Shown piece by piece: positions 1 to 10,109 of a stretch of 28,413 bases of DNA. The stretch comes from Defluviitaleaceae bacterium. GTDB taxonomy: Bacteria > Bacillota > Clostridia > Lachnospirales > UBA5962. Below the pieces are notes generated by a model, which did no database searches, was not told the DNA's origin, and was given only the letters and a program-made list of their open reading frames with translations. Every line of letters begins with the position of its first letter. Positions within the stretch are counted from its first letter, which is position 1. The stretch is from the NCBI GenBank assembly GCA_009787435.1, contig WRFW01000221.1:1-28413 (forward strand). The letters are read 5' to 3'. Made by a program: the position numbers and the translations under genes.

Positions 1-230
1 GGTCTCGGGATAAGTACATTTTCATCAACATAAAAGTCTAAGCCCATAAAATTAGTTTTATTTATTATGTACTCTATGGGCTCGCCTTTAGAATGGCGGG
101 TTAAATATTCTTTTAATTGATTTCTCACTTTTTGATTTTCTTCAAGAAAGCTGTTTATATCCATAAGCATAATCTGTGTGTCGGTTACATTCAAAATATG
201 TTTTAAAAATTGTTTTTCTATTTTACTCAT
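1..230 (-). CDS. prmC: Peptide chain release factor N5-glutamine methyltransferase, N-terminal part (cut by window edge)
   Basis: This is the first 76 codons of a gene that runs off the left edge. PrmC (HemK) methylates the glutamine of the GGQ motif in release factors RF1 and RF2, using S-adenosylmethionine, in the cytosol. The visible part is the helical N-terminal domain followed by the family signature GEPIEYI at residues 49-55, then FMGLDFYV and LIPRP, which normally lead into the methyltransferase fold; the NPPY catalytic motif would lie outside the window. The start is the ATG at 228-230. It has no Shine-Dalgarno sequence, and a strong promoter ends 7 bases upstream, so the mRNA is probably leaderless. 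In many Firmicutes prmC follows prfA; that cannot be checked here. Confidence 0.85.
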   Translation of the reverse strand, partial: MSKIEKQFLKHILNVTDTQIMLMDINSFLEENQKVRNQLKEYLTRHSKGEPIEYIINKTNFMGLDFYVDENVLIPR

Positions 231-237
231 AATAATT

Positions 238-266
238 ATTATACACTTTTAAGCACATTATGTCAA
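238..266 (-). promoter_or_regulatory. Sigma-A promoter of prmC
   Basis: On the minus strand a perfect TTGACA (261-266) is followed by 17 bases and a perfect TATAAT (238-243). Only 7 bases separate the -10 box from the prmC ATG, so transcription should start on or next to the start codon. Confidence 0.85.
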
Positions 267-275
267 ATAAAATCA

Positions 276-310
276 ACAAAAAAATTAGCCATAAAGGCTA
301 ATTTTTTTGT
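276..310 (-). terminator. Intrinsic terminator of the surface-protein operon
   Basis: A perfect 15-bp stem (276-290 with 296-310) has a 5-base ATAAA loop. Its GGC/GCC core is flanked by A and T runs, so it could work in both directions. It lies about 100 bp after the 1432-aa gene and just upstream of the prmC promoter, and so insulates the two units. Confidence 0.85.
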
Positions 311-407
311 GTTTATTGATGCTAAAGTGGCTAAACTCTTAAGGTGGTATGCTGCTTTAATTATAAAAACAGTATAAAATTTTGATGAATATTTAATATT
401 CACAATG

Positions 408-3400
408 CTAACTAGCTTGAAGCACGATATATAAAATATACATCAAATCACCGAAAGTGAAGTTTGCTTCTGGGTTCACTGTGTTTCCACGGATAAAGCC
501 CAGACTTTCTGCTTTTAAAAGGTTACGCTGCAAATTAGAAGGCACTGCACCCATATCTGAGAAACTAGATTCTGCAAGTGTAGGGAAGAAAGCAACTTCA
601 GAGCCTGTGCGAACTTCTAAAAGCCTAACTAATGAAGCTATTCCATCTGCACGGGAAACGGAGTTCCCAGAAACCAACATTCCGCTTCGCCCTAGGCTAG
701 TAAATGTTGCTTGGCTTAGGGGCTGGTTCATAGCTACTGTTTGGCTTCTTGATGCAGCTGCCGAAACTATTTGATTAAATTGATTTGGGTGAACTGGTGC
801 TAATTCATTGTAGTTTGTTAAATCGGTAATACTTAGTATGCTCGTTACAACCGCCATATGGGCAGCTGTTGCAGCCCCTGCTGTAACTGCTGCTGGCAAT
901 CTGCTAATTACGGCATATGAACCTGCATGGCGTGTTCTAAAGCTTACTGTGTCTCTATTAGTTTCTGAATTTTGCCTTGCCCAGCCACCAGTGTTTCTAT
1001 GGTTTAAATAGCCTGCAACGGCGTTATTTTGAGCGTGGGAATTTGGCAAATTCATTTCTAATCTAAGCTCTCTAGCAAACTGAGTTATATTAACTGTATT
1101 ATTACCTTCTATTACAGAAGCAGTTAAAGTATGTGGTGTTGAAATTAAACTTGGAACTTGTTCTATTTGCGGTATATTCCCAGTTGCAAGGGTAAGCTCT
1201 ACTGTTGAGAAACGGTTTAGCCCCGGCATTCTTCTAACTTCATCATTTATTATGCTTCTATAAGGTATAGTTAAAGTTAAATTGCCTGCATCTATAGTTA
1301 AGTTGATTTGTCTTTCATCAAAAGCTTCTATAACACCGAAAGGTATTTGAACAGTTCTATTGTGAATCGGGTTTGGACCTTGCCATGAACTCATATCTAT
1401 TTCAAAATTAAAAGTGCGGTTTGTTACTAATCTTGAGATAAAGCGTTCGTTTACTTGGTTATCTCTATTGCCATCTGCACCAATTTGGTTGCCACGTATT
1501 CTATATGTTAGTGTAAAATCATTACCTGGGTTTGGACCTATGAAGTAAAAATCTTGGTCTGGAAGCGGGAATAAATCTGGATTTGTGTCGCTATCAAATT
1601 CACTATCGTCTTGCCCTGTGAAGAATGGGAAAGTTATACTCCAATCTGATTGAATTCTTAATATTTCACCTGGTGTAGGCTCGCCAACTAAGCTAGGAAC
1701 GATAATTTCTATAGCGTCTAAAAATTCTGGGTTATTTGCTAACTGCCAAATATAGCTATAATCCCTTATAACTTCATCACCTTGTCTGCTAACTGTTAAA
1801 ACAGTTCTAGCTCTTGTGTAGTAACGTCTATTTGGAACTAAGTTATCAAAATTGACTACATAAGTTACTCTATGGCTTGTGCGTGGGTGCCATGTTGTAT
1901 ATTCATTATTTGAAGTATAGTCTGTAGTAATAGGGGCATTATTAGTTTGTTGGTCTGAAAAAATTCTGCCAAGCTCTAAAATTAATCTATTTGCTGCTGC
2001 GTGGCTTAATTCCAGCCCATGTTCTGTGTTTATAGCAGCAAGCGAAGTTGCTGAAGCTCTTATTATAGAAGTTGGAGCTTGGGGAGGGGCTAAATCACGT
2101 GTTCTTTCTGAAACAGGGTTGCTCCAAATAGAAGTTTGCGTTCCATATCTAGCTCTCATCCAAAAATGGTACCAAGTGCCCGGGAAAAGGTTTGGTATCG
2201 TTATATATATGAAGCCATCTTGTTCTCTACCGTTTTCTCGTATAAACTCGTTAGTAACGGCTACACTACCGCCGCCTTCTGGGAAGTCTGCAAGAAGAGT
2301 TGAGTGGAATAGTTCATACTCTAATGCGAAACTGCCATTAAACCTAAGTGATATTGAATGGTCTGTAGTTTCAGCAGGAATTACTTCTAAAATAGGAACT
2401 GTTAAATCTGGAACTAATGGCGGTGTTACTGCTATTGTTGTACCAGTTGTGAAAGTTGGATAGTGGGCTGTGCCATGTTGGTTTACTGGTCTAAAAAAGA
2501 TAAAGTAAGCTGTGTTTTGTAATAAACCTGTTATTTGATGTCTTCTAGTTGGTGTGTTTGGCACTTCGGTGCCTTGGTTTATATTTTGCCAAACGCTTGG
2601 GTTATTAATTATAGAACGTACGTATTCTTCATAAGTGCCATACTCAGCCATAGCGGCTTGCGTAACGACGTTTATTTCATAAGACCTTGTAGGGTCGTTT
2701 CTAAAATCACGGAAGCGTATTGGCATTAAAGCAGGGTTTAAACCTATAGTAGTTAGTGCATCTCTTATTCTTGCTTCGGCTATTAAAGGAGAGGGAGCAA
2801 CTACAAAATCTTCACCCCAAAGGATTACATGCGGGTGGACGAGTGCAGGTTCACCAAAAACTGGCGTGCCGTTGTTATTACCAATTATATTATACCAACC
2901 GTTGTTTGAGGGGTTGTGCACTTCCCACCAAGCTTGGTTCCATTCTATAGTTATTGTCGTTTCGCCAACATCATAAGTTCTAACAGGAACCATAGGCGGA
3001 ATAACTGTTAAATCTGCTGAGGGCGGAATAAATATAGCATAAAAAGCTATTTGGCTTCTTTCTAATTCTGTGCCCTCTGTGCGAGTTGCTTGAATAGCTA
3101 TATAGAAAACTCTATTATCTGTAAGTGGATTAATAGTGCCTGTTCTATTTACATATTGGGTAAAAGTGTGGTCAAAAACATAGTTTTGAACTAGTGGAGC
3201 GGTTCTTAAAGTTTCTCTTCTTGGGTTTGGCAAGTCTGTTGGCTCTAGAATTGTTACTGGCGGCAAAGTTAAAAGGCTTTCGGGTGTTAAAAGCTCTAAT
3301 TCATCGGTTATCCAAACTGTATAATTTAAATTTCTATCTATATATACATTTCCGAAGCCTGGAAGCGGAGTAGTCTGCCCTTGCTCTGCTGCTGTATAAG

Positions 3401-4706
3401 GCGGCCTAGTGAATGCTTCCCAAGTTAAATCAAGAGATATATTTGGCGGTGTTCCCTCATAAGAGCCGTATAAAATTCTAGGGCTATATGGGGTGAAGCC
3501 TACTAAAGAGGGATGAAAATGGACAACATTTGTCCGCATTGTTGAACCATCGCTCATGTGATAAATTACTACAAACCAAGTTTCCATAGTAGGAATTGGT
3601 GTACGAACTGTGTGCGTCGTTTGTGTATCTGGCAAAGTCAAGAGCACTCTTGATGTGCCTATTGGCGGCACCGTTGCTAGATCTATTGGGTCTGTTGCAC
3701 TCCAAAGCTCTACTCTTGAAACTGTTAGCGGTGGGTTTGGAATTAAAGGAGCCCAGTTTGCTAATAAATAGTTTGCCCCCTCTGCACGAACGCTTAAATA
3801 TGGGTGTAAATAAAAATCATTATTGTAATATATTCTTCCCGGCGTTCTCGCTATAGGCACTAAGTGTTGTGTTCCACCAAATAAAGTTACGCTAACGTTG
3901 TTTGGAAAAGTAGTTCCAACTTGCCCTAATGGCAAAACGCTAACAGAATAACGAGTTCCTGGCACTAAGTTTGTTGCAGGAATTGTGAAACTTAAACGGT
4001 TCCCCGGCAACACTTGCCACATAGAGCTGTCGATTATTCTAGCAGGGAAAGTAGTAGTTTGACCGTATACGCCATATTGAAGTTGAAAACGTGGGAAAAC
4101 TTGCTCACCATCAAAAGTTGGATTATCCCAAATTACTACCATATTCCCACCGATATTTTCAACATCTACATTTATATCGGTCATAAATAAGGTTTGCGGG
4201 TGTGTTGCTGGCGGGCTTGCAGGTGCAAAAGGTGCACGCACCCAACCCCACATTGGCCCGCCGGCAGCATTAGTTCCTATTATTTGATAATGATAGTGAA
4301 AAGGTATAATTTGAAAAGAGTGTATAGACCCTTGGGAACCTGCAGGCACATTAAAAGGAAAGTCTGCACTTAGATTTTGTACGTTAACATTTTCTACAGC
4401 AACAGGGATAGTTTGCCAAGGCATAGTATAATTAAATGAACCATTAACTGTTGCATTTCTTGTAAAAATCTCATACCCCTCTGGGTGGCCGTTGAAACCT
4501 TCTCTATGGTCGTTTGTTGGACCGGCAAAAAGAGGCGGTCTTCGCCAGTTAAATCCTATATGGTGGTTTGGAGCTGCTGTTGCAAAGCCTTGTATGTTTA
4601 GCCCATCATTTGGAATGGGATTTTGTGGGTTTGCAAAAATTTGAAGCGGCAATGATGTTAAAAGCATAATTGCAATTAATATGAGCGAAGTTATACGCTT
4701 CTTCAT
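408..4706 (-). CDS. Giant secreted protein with fibronectin-III-like domains and degenerate C-terminal SLH module
   Basis: This 1432-aa protein has a Sec signal peptide (MKK, hydrophobic core to residue 23, likely cleavage after IFA-25). It is followed by a chain of beta-rich, FN3-like units at roughly residues 175-275, 300-400, 570-770 and 775-1050, with typical WxP...Y.V endings such as GTWYHFWMRA and RRYYTRARTV. The last ~130 residues look like worn SLH repeats (VSRADGIASLVRLL; LLKAESLGFIRGNTVNPEA), suggesting attachment to the cell wall (inference). It starts on the last base of the upstream 1761-aa gene (TAATG), with AGGAGGT placed inside that gene, so the two are translationally coupled. 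The two proteins share domain order and short matches (IRGNQ, EVIR.YS), so they are probably paralogues. The mature protein has no Cys and a single Lys. Its exact role is unknown. Confidence 0.8.
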   Translation of the reverse strand: MKKRITSLILIAIMLLTSLPLQIFANPQNPIPNDGLNIQGFATAAPNHHIGFNWRRPPLFAGPTNDHREGFNGHPEGYEIFTRNATVNGSFNYTMPWQTIPVAVENVNVQNLSADFPFNVPAGSQGSIHSFQIIPFHYHYQIIGTNAAGGPMWGWVRAPFAPASPPATHPQTLFMTDINVDVENIGGNMVVIWDNPTFDGEQVFPRFQLQYGVYGQTTTFPARIIDSSMWQVLPGNRLSFTIPATNLVPGTRYSVSVLPLGQVGTTFPNNVSVTLFGGTQHLVPIARTPGRIYYNNDFYLHPYLSVRAEGANYLLANWAPLIPNPPLTVSRVELWSATDPIDLATVPPIGTSRVLLTLPDTQTTHTVRTPIPTMETWFVVIYHMSDGSTMRTNVVHFHPSLVGFTPYSPRILYGSYEGTPPNISLDLTWEAFTRPPYTAAEQGQTTPLPGFGNVYIDRNLNYTVWITDELELLTPESLLTLPPVTILEPTDLPNPRRETLRTAPLVQNYVFDHTFTQYVNRTGTINPLTDNRVFYIAIQATRTEGTELERSQIAFYAIFIPPSADLTVIPPMVPVRTYDVGETTITIEWNQAWWEVHNPSNNGWYNIIGNNNGTPVFGEPALVHPHVILWGEDFVVAPSPLIAEARIRDALTTIGLNPALMPIRFRDFRNDPTRSYEINVVTQAAMAEYGTYEEYVRSIINNPSVWQNINQGTEVPNTPTRRHQITGLLQNTAYFIFFRPVNQHGTAHYPTFTTGTTIAVTPPLVPDLTVPILEVIPAETTDHSISLRFNGSFALEYELFHSTLLADFPEGGGSVAVTNEFIRENGREQDGFIYITIPNLFPGTWYHFWMRARYGTQTSIWSNPVSERTRDLAPPQAPTSIIRASATSLAAINTEHGLELSHAAANRLILELGRIFSDQQTNNAPITTDYTSNNEYTTWHPRTSHRVTYVVNFDNLVPNRRYYTRARTVLTVSRQGDEVIRDYSYIWQLANNPEFLDAIEIIVPSLVGEPTPGEILRIQSDWSITFPFFTGQDDSEFDSDTNPDLFPLPDQDFYFIGPNPGNDFTLTYRIRGNQIGADGNRDNQVNERFISRLVTNRTFNFEIDMSSWQGPNPIHNRTVQIPFGVIEAFDERQINLTIDAGNLTLTIPYRSIINDEVRRMPGLNRFSTVELTLATGNIPQIEQVPSLISTPHTLTASVIEGNNTVNITQFARELRLEMNLPNSHAQNNAVAGYLNHRNTGGWARQNSETNRDTVSFRTRHAGSYAVISRLPAAVTAGAATAAHMAVVTSILSITDLTNYNELAPVHPNQFNQIVSAAASRSQTVAMNQPLSQATFTSLGRSGMLVSGNSVSRADGIASLVRLLEVRTGSEVAFFPTLAESSFSDMGAVPSNLQRNLLKAESLGFIRGNTVNPEANFTFGDLMYILYIVLQAS

Positions 4707-7700
4707 TATAAGCTACCTCCTATTAAGCGGTCTAAGTTTGTTAAAACATCTAACATTTCACCAACGGTTAGAGCGGCATTTGGTGTTAAATTGTAGTTTC
4801 TATAAATGCCAACTTCTATTGCGGCTCTAAAACTTTCTGCAAACTGTGGACTTAAACCTGTTAAATTGTTAGTAAGTGTAAAATTAGTAATACGTATACT
4901 ACTTACTGGTGTGTTAGTTCTATTTGCATAAACAGCCATTACTAGTGAAAGGGCTTCTTGGGTAGTAATTGGAGCTGTTTGGTTGCCTGGCGGAATTGTA
5001 ATACTTGCGTTTCTTAAGAAAGCTGCAGCGTTTGCACCCTCTTCTGCACCGAGAATTCTTGCAATAGAATCTATGAGCATAACACGAGTTACTACATCAT
5101 TTGTATCTATATTAGCACCGCCTAAAAAATCATCAAGACCGTGGCGGGCAACTATAGCACGAGTAGTGCCTGCACCAGGTGTGGAAGCTAAGCCTGCTAT
5201 TACAATTTGTCTGCCAGTGAAAACGAAACTGCCAGACCCTGGCACTCTTATTCCACGGTTGTTATTAAAAGCGGATGGAATTCTTGCCCAAGCTGAATTT
5301 CTCCATTCATAAGCATTTACTACTGCTTCTTCATCTACATTGCGAACGTTTAAGAGCATATCGGAATTAAAGCTAACTGCAATAGGGGTTCTCGTTGGCA
5401 ATGGTCTAAAGTGATTTGCAGCGATACGGGTTATTTCACGCTGTGCTTCTTCTATTATATCTAACACGTGGCGAGCTGTTATTATGTTTTGGTCTTCACG
5501 GGCTAGCGAAGCTAATATTCTTTCCATAGCGATTTCTATTAAATCGTCTATCATTTCAAGCAAGCTTTCTAACAGTTCTTCATCCCAAATTCTTATATTT
5601 TCAGTAGCTGCTACTAAGTGTAAGCTAATATTTGCAACTGGCGATATAGCAGGCGTTCCACTTATAGTAGGCCCTTGCTGCCAGTTTACATTTAAACGAA
5701 CCATATAATCATTAACTTCACGCCTACGAACAGCGTCTGCAATTGTTAAAACTGCAGGGTTATTATTTAAATCTATAATACGATTTGGAAGGGTAAGGTC
5801 TACTGAATCCGTACGGAGTATAAAAGCCGCTTCTTCTTGAACTAATCTAGCGAAAACAGAAGCAGGTATATAATAAACTGTTTGATTTGGGTTTACATCT
5901 GAAGTTGGCAAATATATTCTTCTGCCTGTTGCACTGCGAACCATTTCACCAAATAAAGATGGGCGTAAAATGGAGCTAAAAACTTGGTTATCATCTCTCA
6001 TTACCCAATATGGTCTTCTTAGGAGGCGGTATAACTCTTCACGAACGTGATTTTCCCAATCATCTTCTTCTCTTTCACGCTCTTCAGCTTCTGGGTCTGG
6101 CTCTGCTAACCACTCGGCAGGCAAAGTCCAAACGGAAACGCTTCTTCTTCCACTTTGGTCTATTTGAACAGTACGCACTTGTATACGGTGCATTCTACCC
6201 GGCTCTATACCGCTATTAATGTGATAAAAAAACCAACGCCAATTTTCTGGGCGAGCTTCATTACCTGTAATTAAGCTTGGAAGATTAAAAGCTACAGGGT
6301 TTCCCCATTCTTCATCATCAATTTGTATACGGTATTCAAAGAAAATATTATTCGGTGCTAAATTTGCAAGGTTTGCAATTAAAGCTTCAAAGCTTATTAC
6401 AACTTCATTCATACGGTTGTGAACTATATTTGGGTTACCATTTGAAAGAGTTTCACCAGTTTCGGCTAATAAATTTCTAGGTGCATCTACTATTGTAGTA
6501 GTTATAGTTATGTGATTAAACACGGAGTATCTTCTTATAACTTCACCGTTAGTTCTAGTAATTTCACGTATAGTACGAACATAGTAAAAATAAATTGTGT
6601 TGCTTTCTAATGTGCTATCTGTAACAGCTACTACTGCAGCTGTAAAATCACCAGAAACATTTGGAGCAGCTACCCAGCTTGTGCCGTTAAAACTTTGTAT
6701 GCTTGGATTTGCCCCTTGCGAATTATGAGTTCTAAAGGCTGTAACCCCTGTTGGCACTGGGCTATGGTTTTCAACCAAATGCTGCCATAATACGCCCATA
6801 CTATTTCTATTGTTCATCATAGAAGAATCCATTTGGTTTCCACGAATTCTTATAAATTCATAGTCTATAGTTTCAGTGTAGCCTGTTGGCAAATCTCCAC
6901 CAATTGTTACTCTATTAAAGTAAATTGTTGCACTATCTAATAAAATATCACGAGAGTTTAAAGGAGTTGGTGCAGGCGGGTTTTGCTCTATACCTAAAGG
7001 AATATCTATAGGGTCTGGCGTTGTAACTGTTATAACTGGTGCAAAGTGTGATATAGCTTTTAGCTCAAAATCATCGCCATCAAATTGGTGAACTTCTATA
7101 TCTGCTGTTAGGAAGTATTCAGTGTTAAAATCTAACCCGTCTAATCTATATCTAAATAAAATTGTGTTCGGTGTTGAGCCTGAAAGAATGCCTTGTAACT
7201 GGTATTCATATATAGGTATTCTTCTAAGGGCAACTAAATTATCATTTCTTAAAGCAGCTAATGGAGCGTTTGGCAAAGAAGTGTTACCACGTATGCCAGA
7301 AAAGAAGAAAGTTTCTACTTCTGCATCTGGCGTTGGTTGTGGAAGCGGGTTTGTAAGAGGGTTCATAATGCTAGTTACTCGCCCATGTTGGTGGCGATTA
7401 AATATTGCTGTAAGTGAAGTTTGTGTTTCTTCTGTATCTGAAGAAGTGAAAACGCTTCTCATAAAAGCTTCATCTGTATTAATATATAAATTAATAAAAA
7501 TGTTAGCATCTAGCGGGTCTAGCCCATAAGAGCGACGTAAATAGTTTAAAAGCTCTGCAGCTGGAAGCACAAATTCAACATCAAATGAAACTTGCTCTTG
7601 CCCTGGTGTGTCTATAGAAGTGTAGCTATTTGGGGTAATTCTAAATGCTTGCGGCGGCGGCACTATAGTTCTATCAAACTCATTTAAAGTGATAGAGGCA

Positions 7701-9991
7701 AACACAGAAGAACTAATATTTTCATCGTTATAAACTGGGGACACATTTAAAAAGTATATATTTGGGAAGTTAAAAGCATAGTTTGTACTAGTTGAGTGAA
7801 GCCTATGAGTAGTATCTATTTCAAAATTCATAAAAATAGAATGGCGAACTGTACCCTCAAACCCAACTTCACCTAAAGTGATAGTTTCACCCTCATTAGT
7901 AAGTGTTACACTTTCATGAGACGGTGTAACTAGTTCTAAAATAGCACTTACAGGGGCAGTTCTATTATTTGCAAAGAAAGTTGCACGAACAGTTGCAAAG
8001 TGTGTATAAGCTGTTCCCGGATAAGGGCTAAGTGCGTTTCTTAATTCATAGTAAATTACGATTTCATATCTACTATCTATTACTTGCATTACTCCATATT
8101 CATCTTCCTCTTCTTCTAAGACTACTAACTGAGCATCTCTATTGAAAAGTTGATTGATTATAGCAGCATCACCAACATCTAATGTAATACTTAAATCTAA
8201 AAGACCACGGTCTCTTTCAAAGTTTGTAGGTGCGTGTGTATAAGTAACTACATTTAAAAATGCAGGCGGGCGAACTCCTATAACGATAGGCGGAACAGAA
8301 TATAAAAGTTTTTGGCTGAAAACAAAACTTTGAGCCCCCCCTAAAGTAGGCTGCCCTTGAGCATCAGTTGCAAAAGTTCCATTTGGAATAAAATAAACTT
8401 GCAAAAACAACCCATGATGAGAAGTAATAATTTGACTAGGAACAGGTATTAAAATAACTTCTTCATCGCCATTTGGTGAGTTTACTGTAGCACTGAATTG
8501 TGTTAGATGAAGAAAAGGGTCTGTGCTGCTTGCTACAGGGTTTCCCGGGTCGTGAACTTCATGTTTGAGCATATATTGCCCAGGCAACCCAAAAGGAGTA
8601 ACAGCGACAAAAGGAAGCCCATTTATCATTCTCACTTCAAAATGTGGAAATGTAAAAAGTTTAGGCCAAGGGATTTGTGTATCTCTAGTGTAAATGCCAC
8701 CTGCAGTTATTAAACTTATTGATGAATTATCATGAAATAATCTTCCGGGCTGAAGCCCCTCTAGACGAATATTTAATATGTGTCTATCACCTATTACGGT
8801 TCTTGTAACACCGCCCAAAATGCCTGAAGCACTTGAGCCGGTTGGAACGGGTGCAAATATATTAGGTATAGTAATTATTATAGGTTGATAACCTGGTGTG
8901 TGTAAGTTTATATTAGCACCAACGTGCATAGAAGGCACATTGCCTGCAAAATCTAATGGCAAATCGAAAGATAGTGTAACCCCTGCTGGTTCATTTGGGT
9001 CTGCTGGCCAATAAGGGTCTGTACCCGCTACACCATAACGCCTATCTATAGCTTGCACGTGGCTTGAATTTCTATTTGTGTTAGCAAAAGGCGTTCCTAA
9101 TACATTTATTAAACCAGTAGTTATAAAAATAGTATCATGAAGTGTTGCCGCTGCTTGCGTTGGCCCCTCATAAAGGCTTACGGAGTGCATACGCCCCATT
9201 TCAAAATTTTGAGAAGTTATAGTTACTATTTCATTTTCCCAGCGTATGCTAACTGGGCTAGGATTAATTCCGAAGCTAAATGTGAAACCGTGTGCCCCTA
9301 AGTGTTGAGAAATTCTAAATTCTGGGCGTTCCATGCGTGGCGGAATAGCAGTGTGCAAATATGAACCTGCATTATCTGGGTCTGGAATTGCTGGAAAGCC
9401 TGTATGGTTAAGAACTACTTGGTTTGGATTTCCGACGATTATTAAATTATCTGGGCTGTATGGATCTCTTTGCCAGCCGCCTGGTGCTTGGTTTGTGTTT
9501 AAATATTCTTCAGCGAGCATAAAAACACTGCTATTGTGAATATTAAAGCCAGTGTAATGAATATCTATAGGCGAGTAGTCTACAGGGTTAACTACACTAT
9601 AAGTTACATAAAGATTTTGCCCAGCCCCTCTTCTATCGAACTCAATAATTACTTTTTTATCTGGAGTTAGTGTGTATTGAATACGCCAAGAATGGAGTGA
9701 GCGGCTGTTTGTATTAAATTGGATAAATCCCATATTATCTGGCACTTGCCCAACTAAAGGGACAGGCGTTTGCGTCTCTGTGCCTGGCGATAAACCGACA
9801 CCTAAATTAGCGATAAACTGCTGAGTAGTTGCACCAGGAAGAAGCATCCTAGGGGCTATACTCTCATAAGCAGTACTATTAGAAGCGGGGGTATTATTAG
9901 GCGGCTGTTGGTTAGCAACGACCCCTATACTAGGAATAGCGTATGTAAATGCCATAAAACCTGCCATAAATTTTGCAATGGTTTTTTTCAT
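4706..9991 (-). CDS. Giant secreted protein, FN3-like, paralogue and operon partner of the 1432-aa protein
   Basis: This 1761-aa protein has a signal peptide (MKKTIAK, likely cleavage after VVA-26). A long N-terminal beta-rich region without a family I recognise is followed by FN3-like units at roughly 1000-1350. Next come a Glu/Arg-rich helical stretch near 1370 (EEREREEDDW) and a second helical segment rich in I, E and L near 1530-1580. The last ~150 residues resemble three degenerate SLH repeats (DVVTRVMLIDSIARIL; ITTQEALSLVMAVY; AAIEVGIYRNYNLTPN.ALTVGEML). The ATG at 9989-9991 has GGAGG 7 bases upstream. There are no cysteines and only six lysines in the mature chain. It is probably an abundant or structural envelope protein (inference). 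The XRE-type gene directly upstream is a candidate regulator. Confidence 0.8.
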   Translation of the reverse strand: MKKTIAKFMAGFMAFTYAIPSIGVVANQQPPNNTPASNSTAYESIAPRMLLPGATTQQFIANLGVGLSPGTETQTPVPLVGQVPDNMGFIQFNTNSRSLHSWRIQYTLTPDKKVIIEFDRRGAGQNLYVTYSVVNPVDYSPIDIHYTGFNIHNSSVFMLAEEYLNTNQAPGGWQRDPYSPDNLIIVGNPNQVVLNHTGFPAIPDPDNAGSYLHTAIPPRMERPEFRISQHLGAHGFTFSFGINPSPVSIRWENEIVTITSQNFEMGRMHSVSLYEGPTQAAATLHDTIFITTGLINVLGTPFANTNRNSSHVQAIDRRYGVAGTDPYWPADPNEPAGVTLSFDLPLDFAGNVPSMHVGANINLHTPGYQPIIITIPNIFAPVPTGSSASGILGGVTRTVIGDRHILNIRLEGLQPGRLFHDNSSISLITAGGIYTRDTQIPWPKLFTFPHFEVRMINGLPFVAVTPFGLPGQYMLKHEVHDPGNPVASSTDPFLHLTQFSATVNSPNGDEEVILIPVPSQIITSHHGLFLQVYFIPNGTFATDAQGQPTLGGAQSFVFSQKLLYSVPPIVIGVRPPAFLNVVTYTHAPTNFERDRGLLDLSITLDVGDAAIINQLFNRDAQLVVLEEEEDEYGVMQVIDSRYEIVIYYELRNALSPYPGTAYTHFATVRATFFANNRTAPVSAILELVTPSHESVTLTNEGETITLGEVGFEGTVRHSIFMNFEIDTTHRLHSTSTNYAFNFPNIYFLNVSPVYNDENISSSVFASITLNEFDRTIVPPPQAFRITPNSYTSIDTPGQEQVSFDVEFVLPAAELLNYLRRSYGLDPLDANIFINLYINTDEAFMRSVFTSSDTEETQTSLTAIFNRHQHGRVTSIMNPLTNPLPQPTPDAEVETFFFSGIRGNTSLPNAPLAALRNDNLVALRRIPIYEYQLQGILSGSTPNTILFRYRLDGLDFNTEYFLTADIEVHQFDGDDFELKAISHFAPVITVTTPDPIDIPLGIEQNPPAPTPLNSRDILLDSATIYFNRVTIGGDLPTGYTETIDYEFIRIRGNQMDSSMMNNRNSMGVLWQHLVENHSPVPTGVTAFRTHNSQGANPSIQSFNGTSWVAAPNVSGDFTAAVVAVTDSTLESNTIYFYYVRTIREITRTNGEVIRRYSVFNHITITTTIVDAPRNLLAETGETLSNGNPNIVHNRMNEVVISFEALIANLANLAPNNIFFEYRIQIDDEEWGNPVAFNLPSLITGNEARPENWRWFFYHINSGIEPGRMHRIQVRTVQIDQSGRRSVSVWTLPAEWLAEPDPEAEEREREEDDWENHVREELYRLLRRPYWVMRDDNQVFSSILRPSLFGEMVRSATGRRIYLPTSDVNPNQTVYYIPASVFARLVQEEAAFILRTDSVDLTLPNRIIDLNNNPAVLTIADAVRRREVNDYMVRLNVNWQQGPTISGTPAISPVANISLHLVAATENIRIWDEELLESLLEMIDDLIEIAMERILASLAREDQNIITARHVLDIIEEAQREITRIAANHFRPLPTRTPIAVSFNSDMLLNVRNVDEEAVVNAYEWRNSAWARIPSAFNNNRGIRVPGSGSFVFTGRQIVIAGLASTPGAGTTRAIVARHGLDDFLGGANIDTNDVVTRVMLIDSIARILGAEEGANAAAFLRNASITIPPGNQTAPITTQEALSLVMAVYANRTNTPVSSIRITNFTLTNNLTGLSPQFAESFRAAIEVGIYRNYNLTPNAALTVGEMLDVLTNLDRLIGGSL

Positions 9992-10012
9992 TGAATATCC
10001 TCCATGAAAGTC

Positions 10013-10087
10013 CGTTTGGGAAGCTTAAGAAAAATTTAGCTTTTATAATGACAAGCTAATTATGATAAAGCAACATAATCCCAAACG
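10013..10087 (-). promoter_or_regulatory. Structured leader of the giant surface-protein operon
   Basis: A 9-bp inverted repeat (CGTTTGGGA at 10013-10021 on the plus strand, TCCCAAACG at 10079-10087) encloses a second hairpin (TTAGCTT 10036-10042 with AAGCTAA 10053-10059). If transcription starts near 10103, both fall in the 5' UTR and end 9 bases before the GGAGG site. This could stabilise the mRNA or control its translation. A DNA operator is the alternative. Confidence 0.5.
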
Positions 10088-10109
10088 ATATAAGTTTAAT
10101 TTGTTATTA

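Noticed and set aside
3484..3705. A 73-codon minus-strand frame inside the 1432-aa gene
   Set aside because: It is an out-of-frame overlap with the real gene and has no ribosome site.
457..9539. Several plus-strand reading frames of 60-145 codons opposite the two giant genes
   Set aside because: They are antisense shadows of the low-stop, Asn- and Pro-rich coding strand. They lack ribosome sites and have no recognisable domains.
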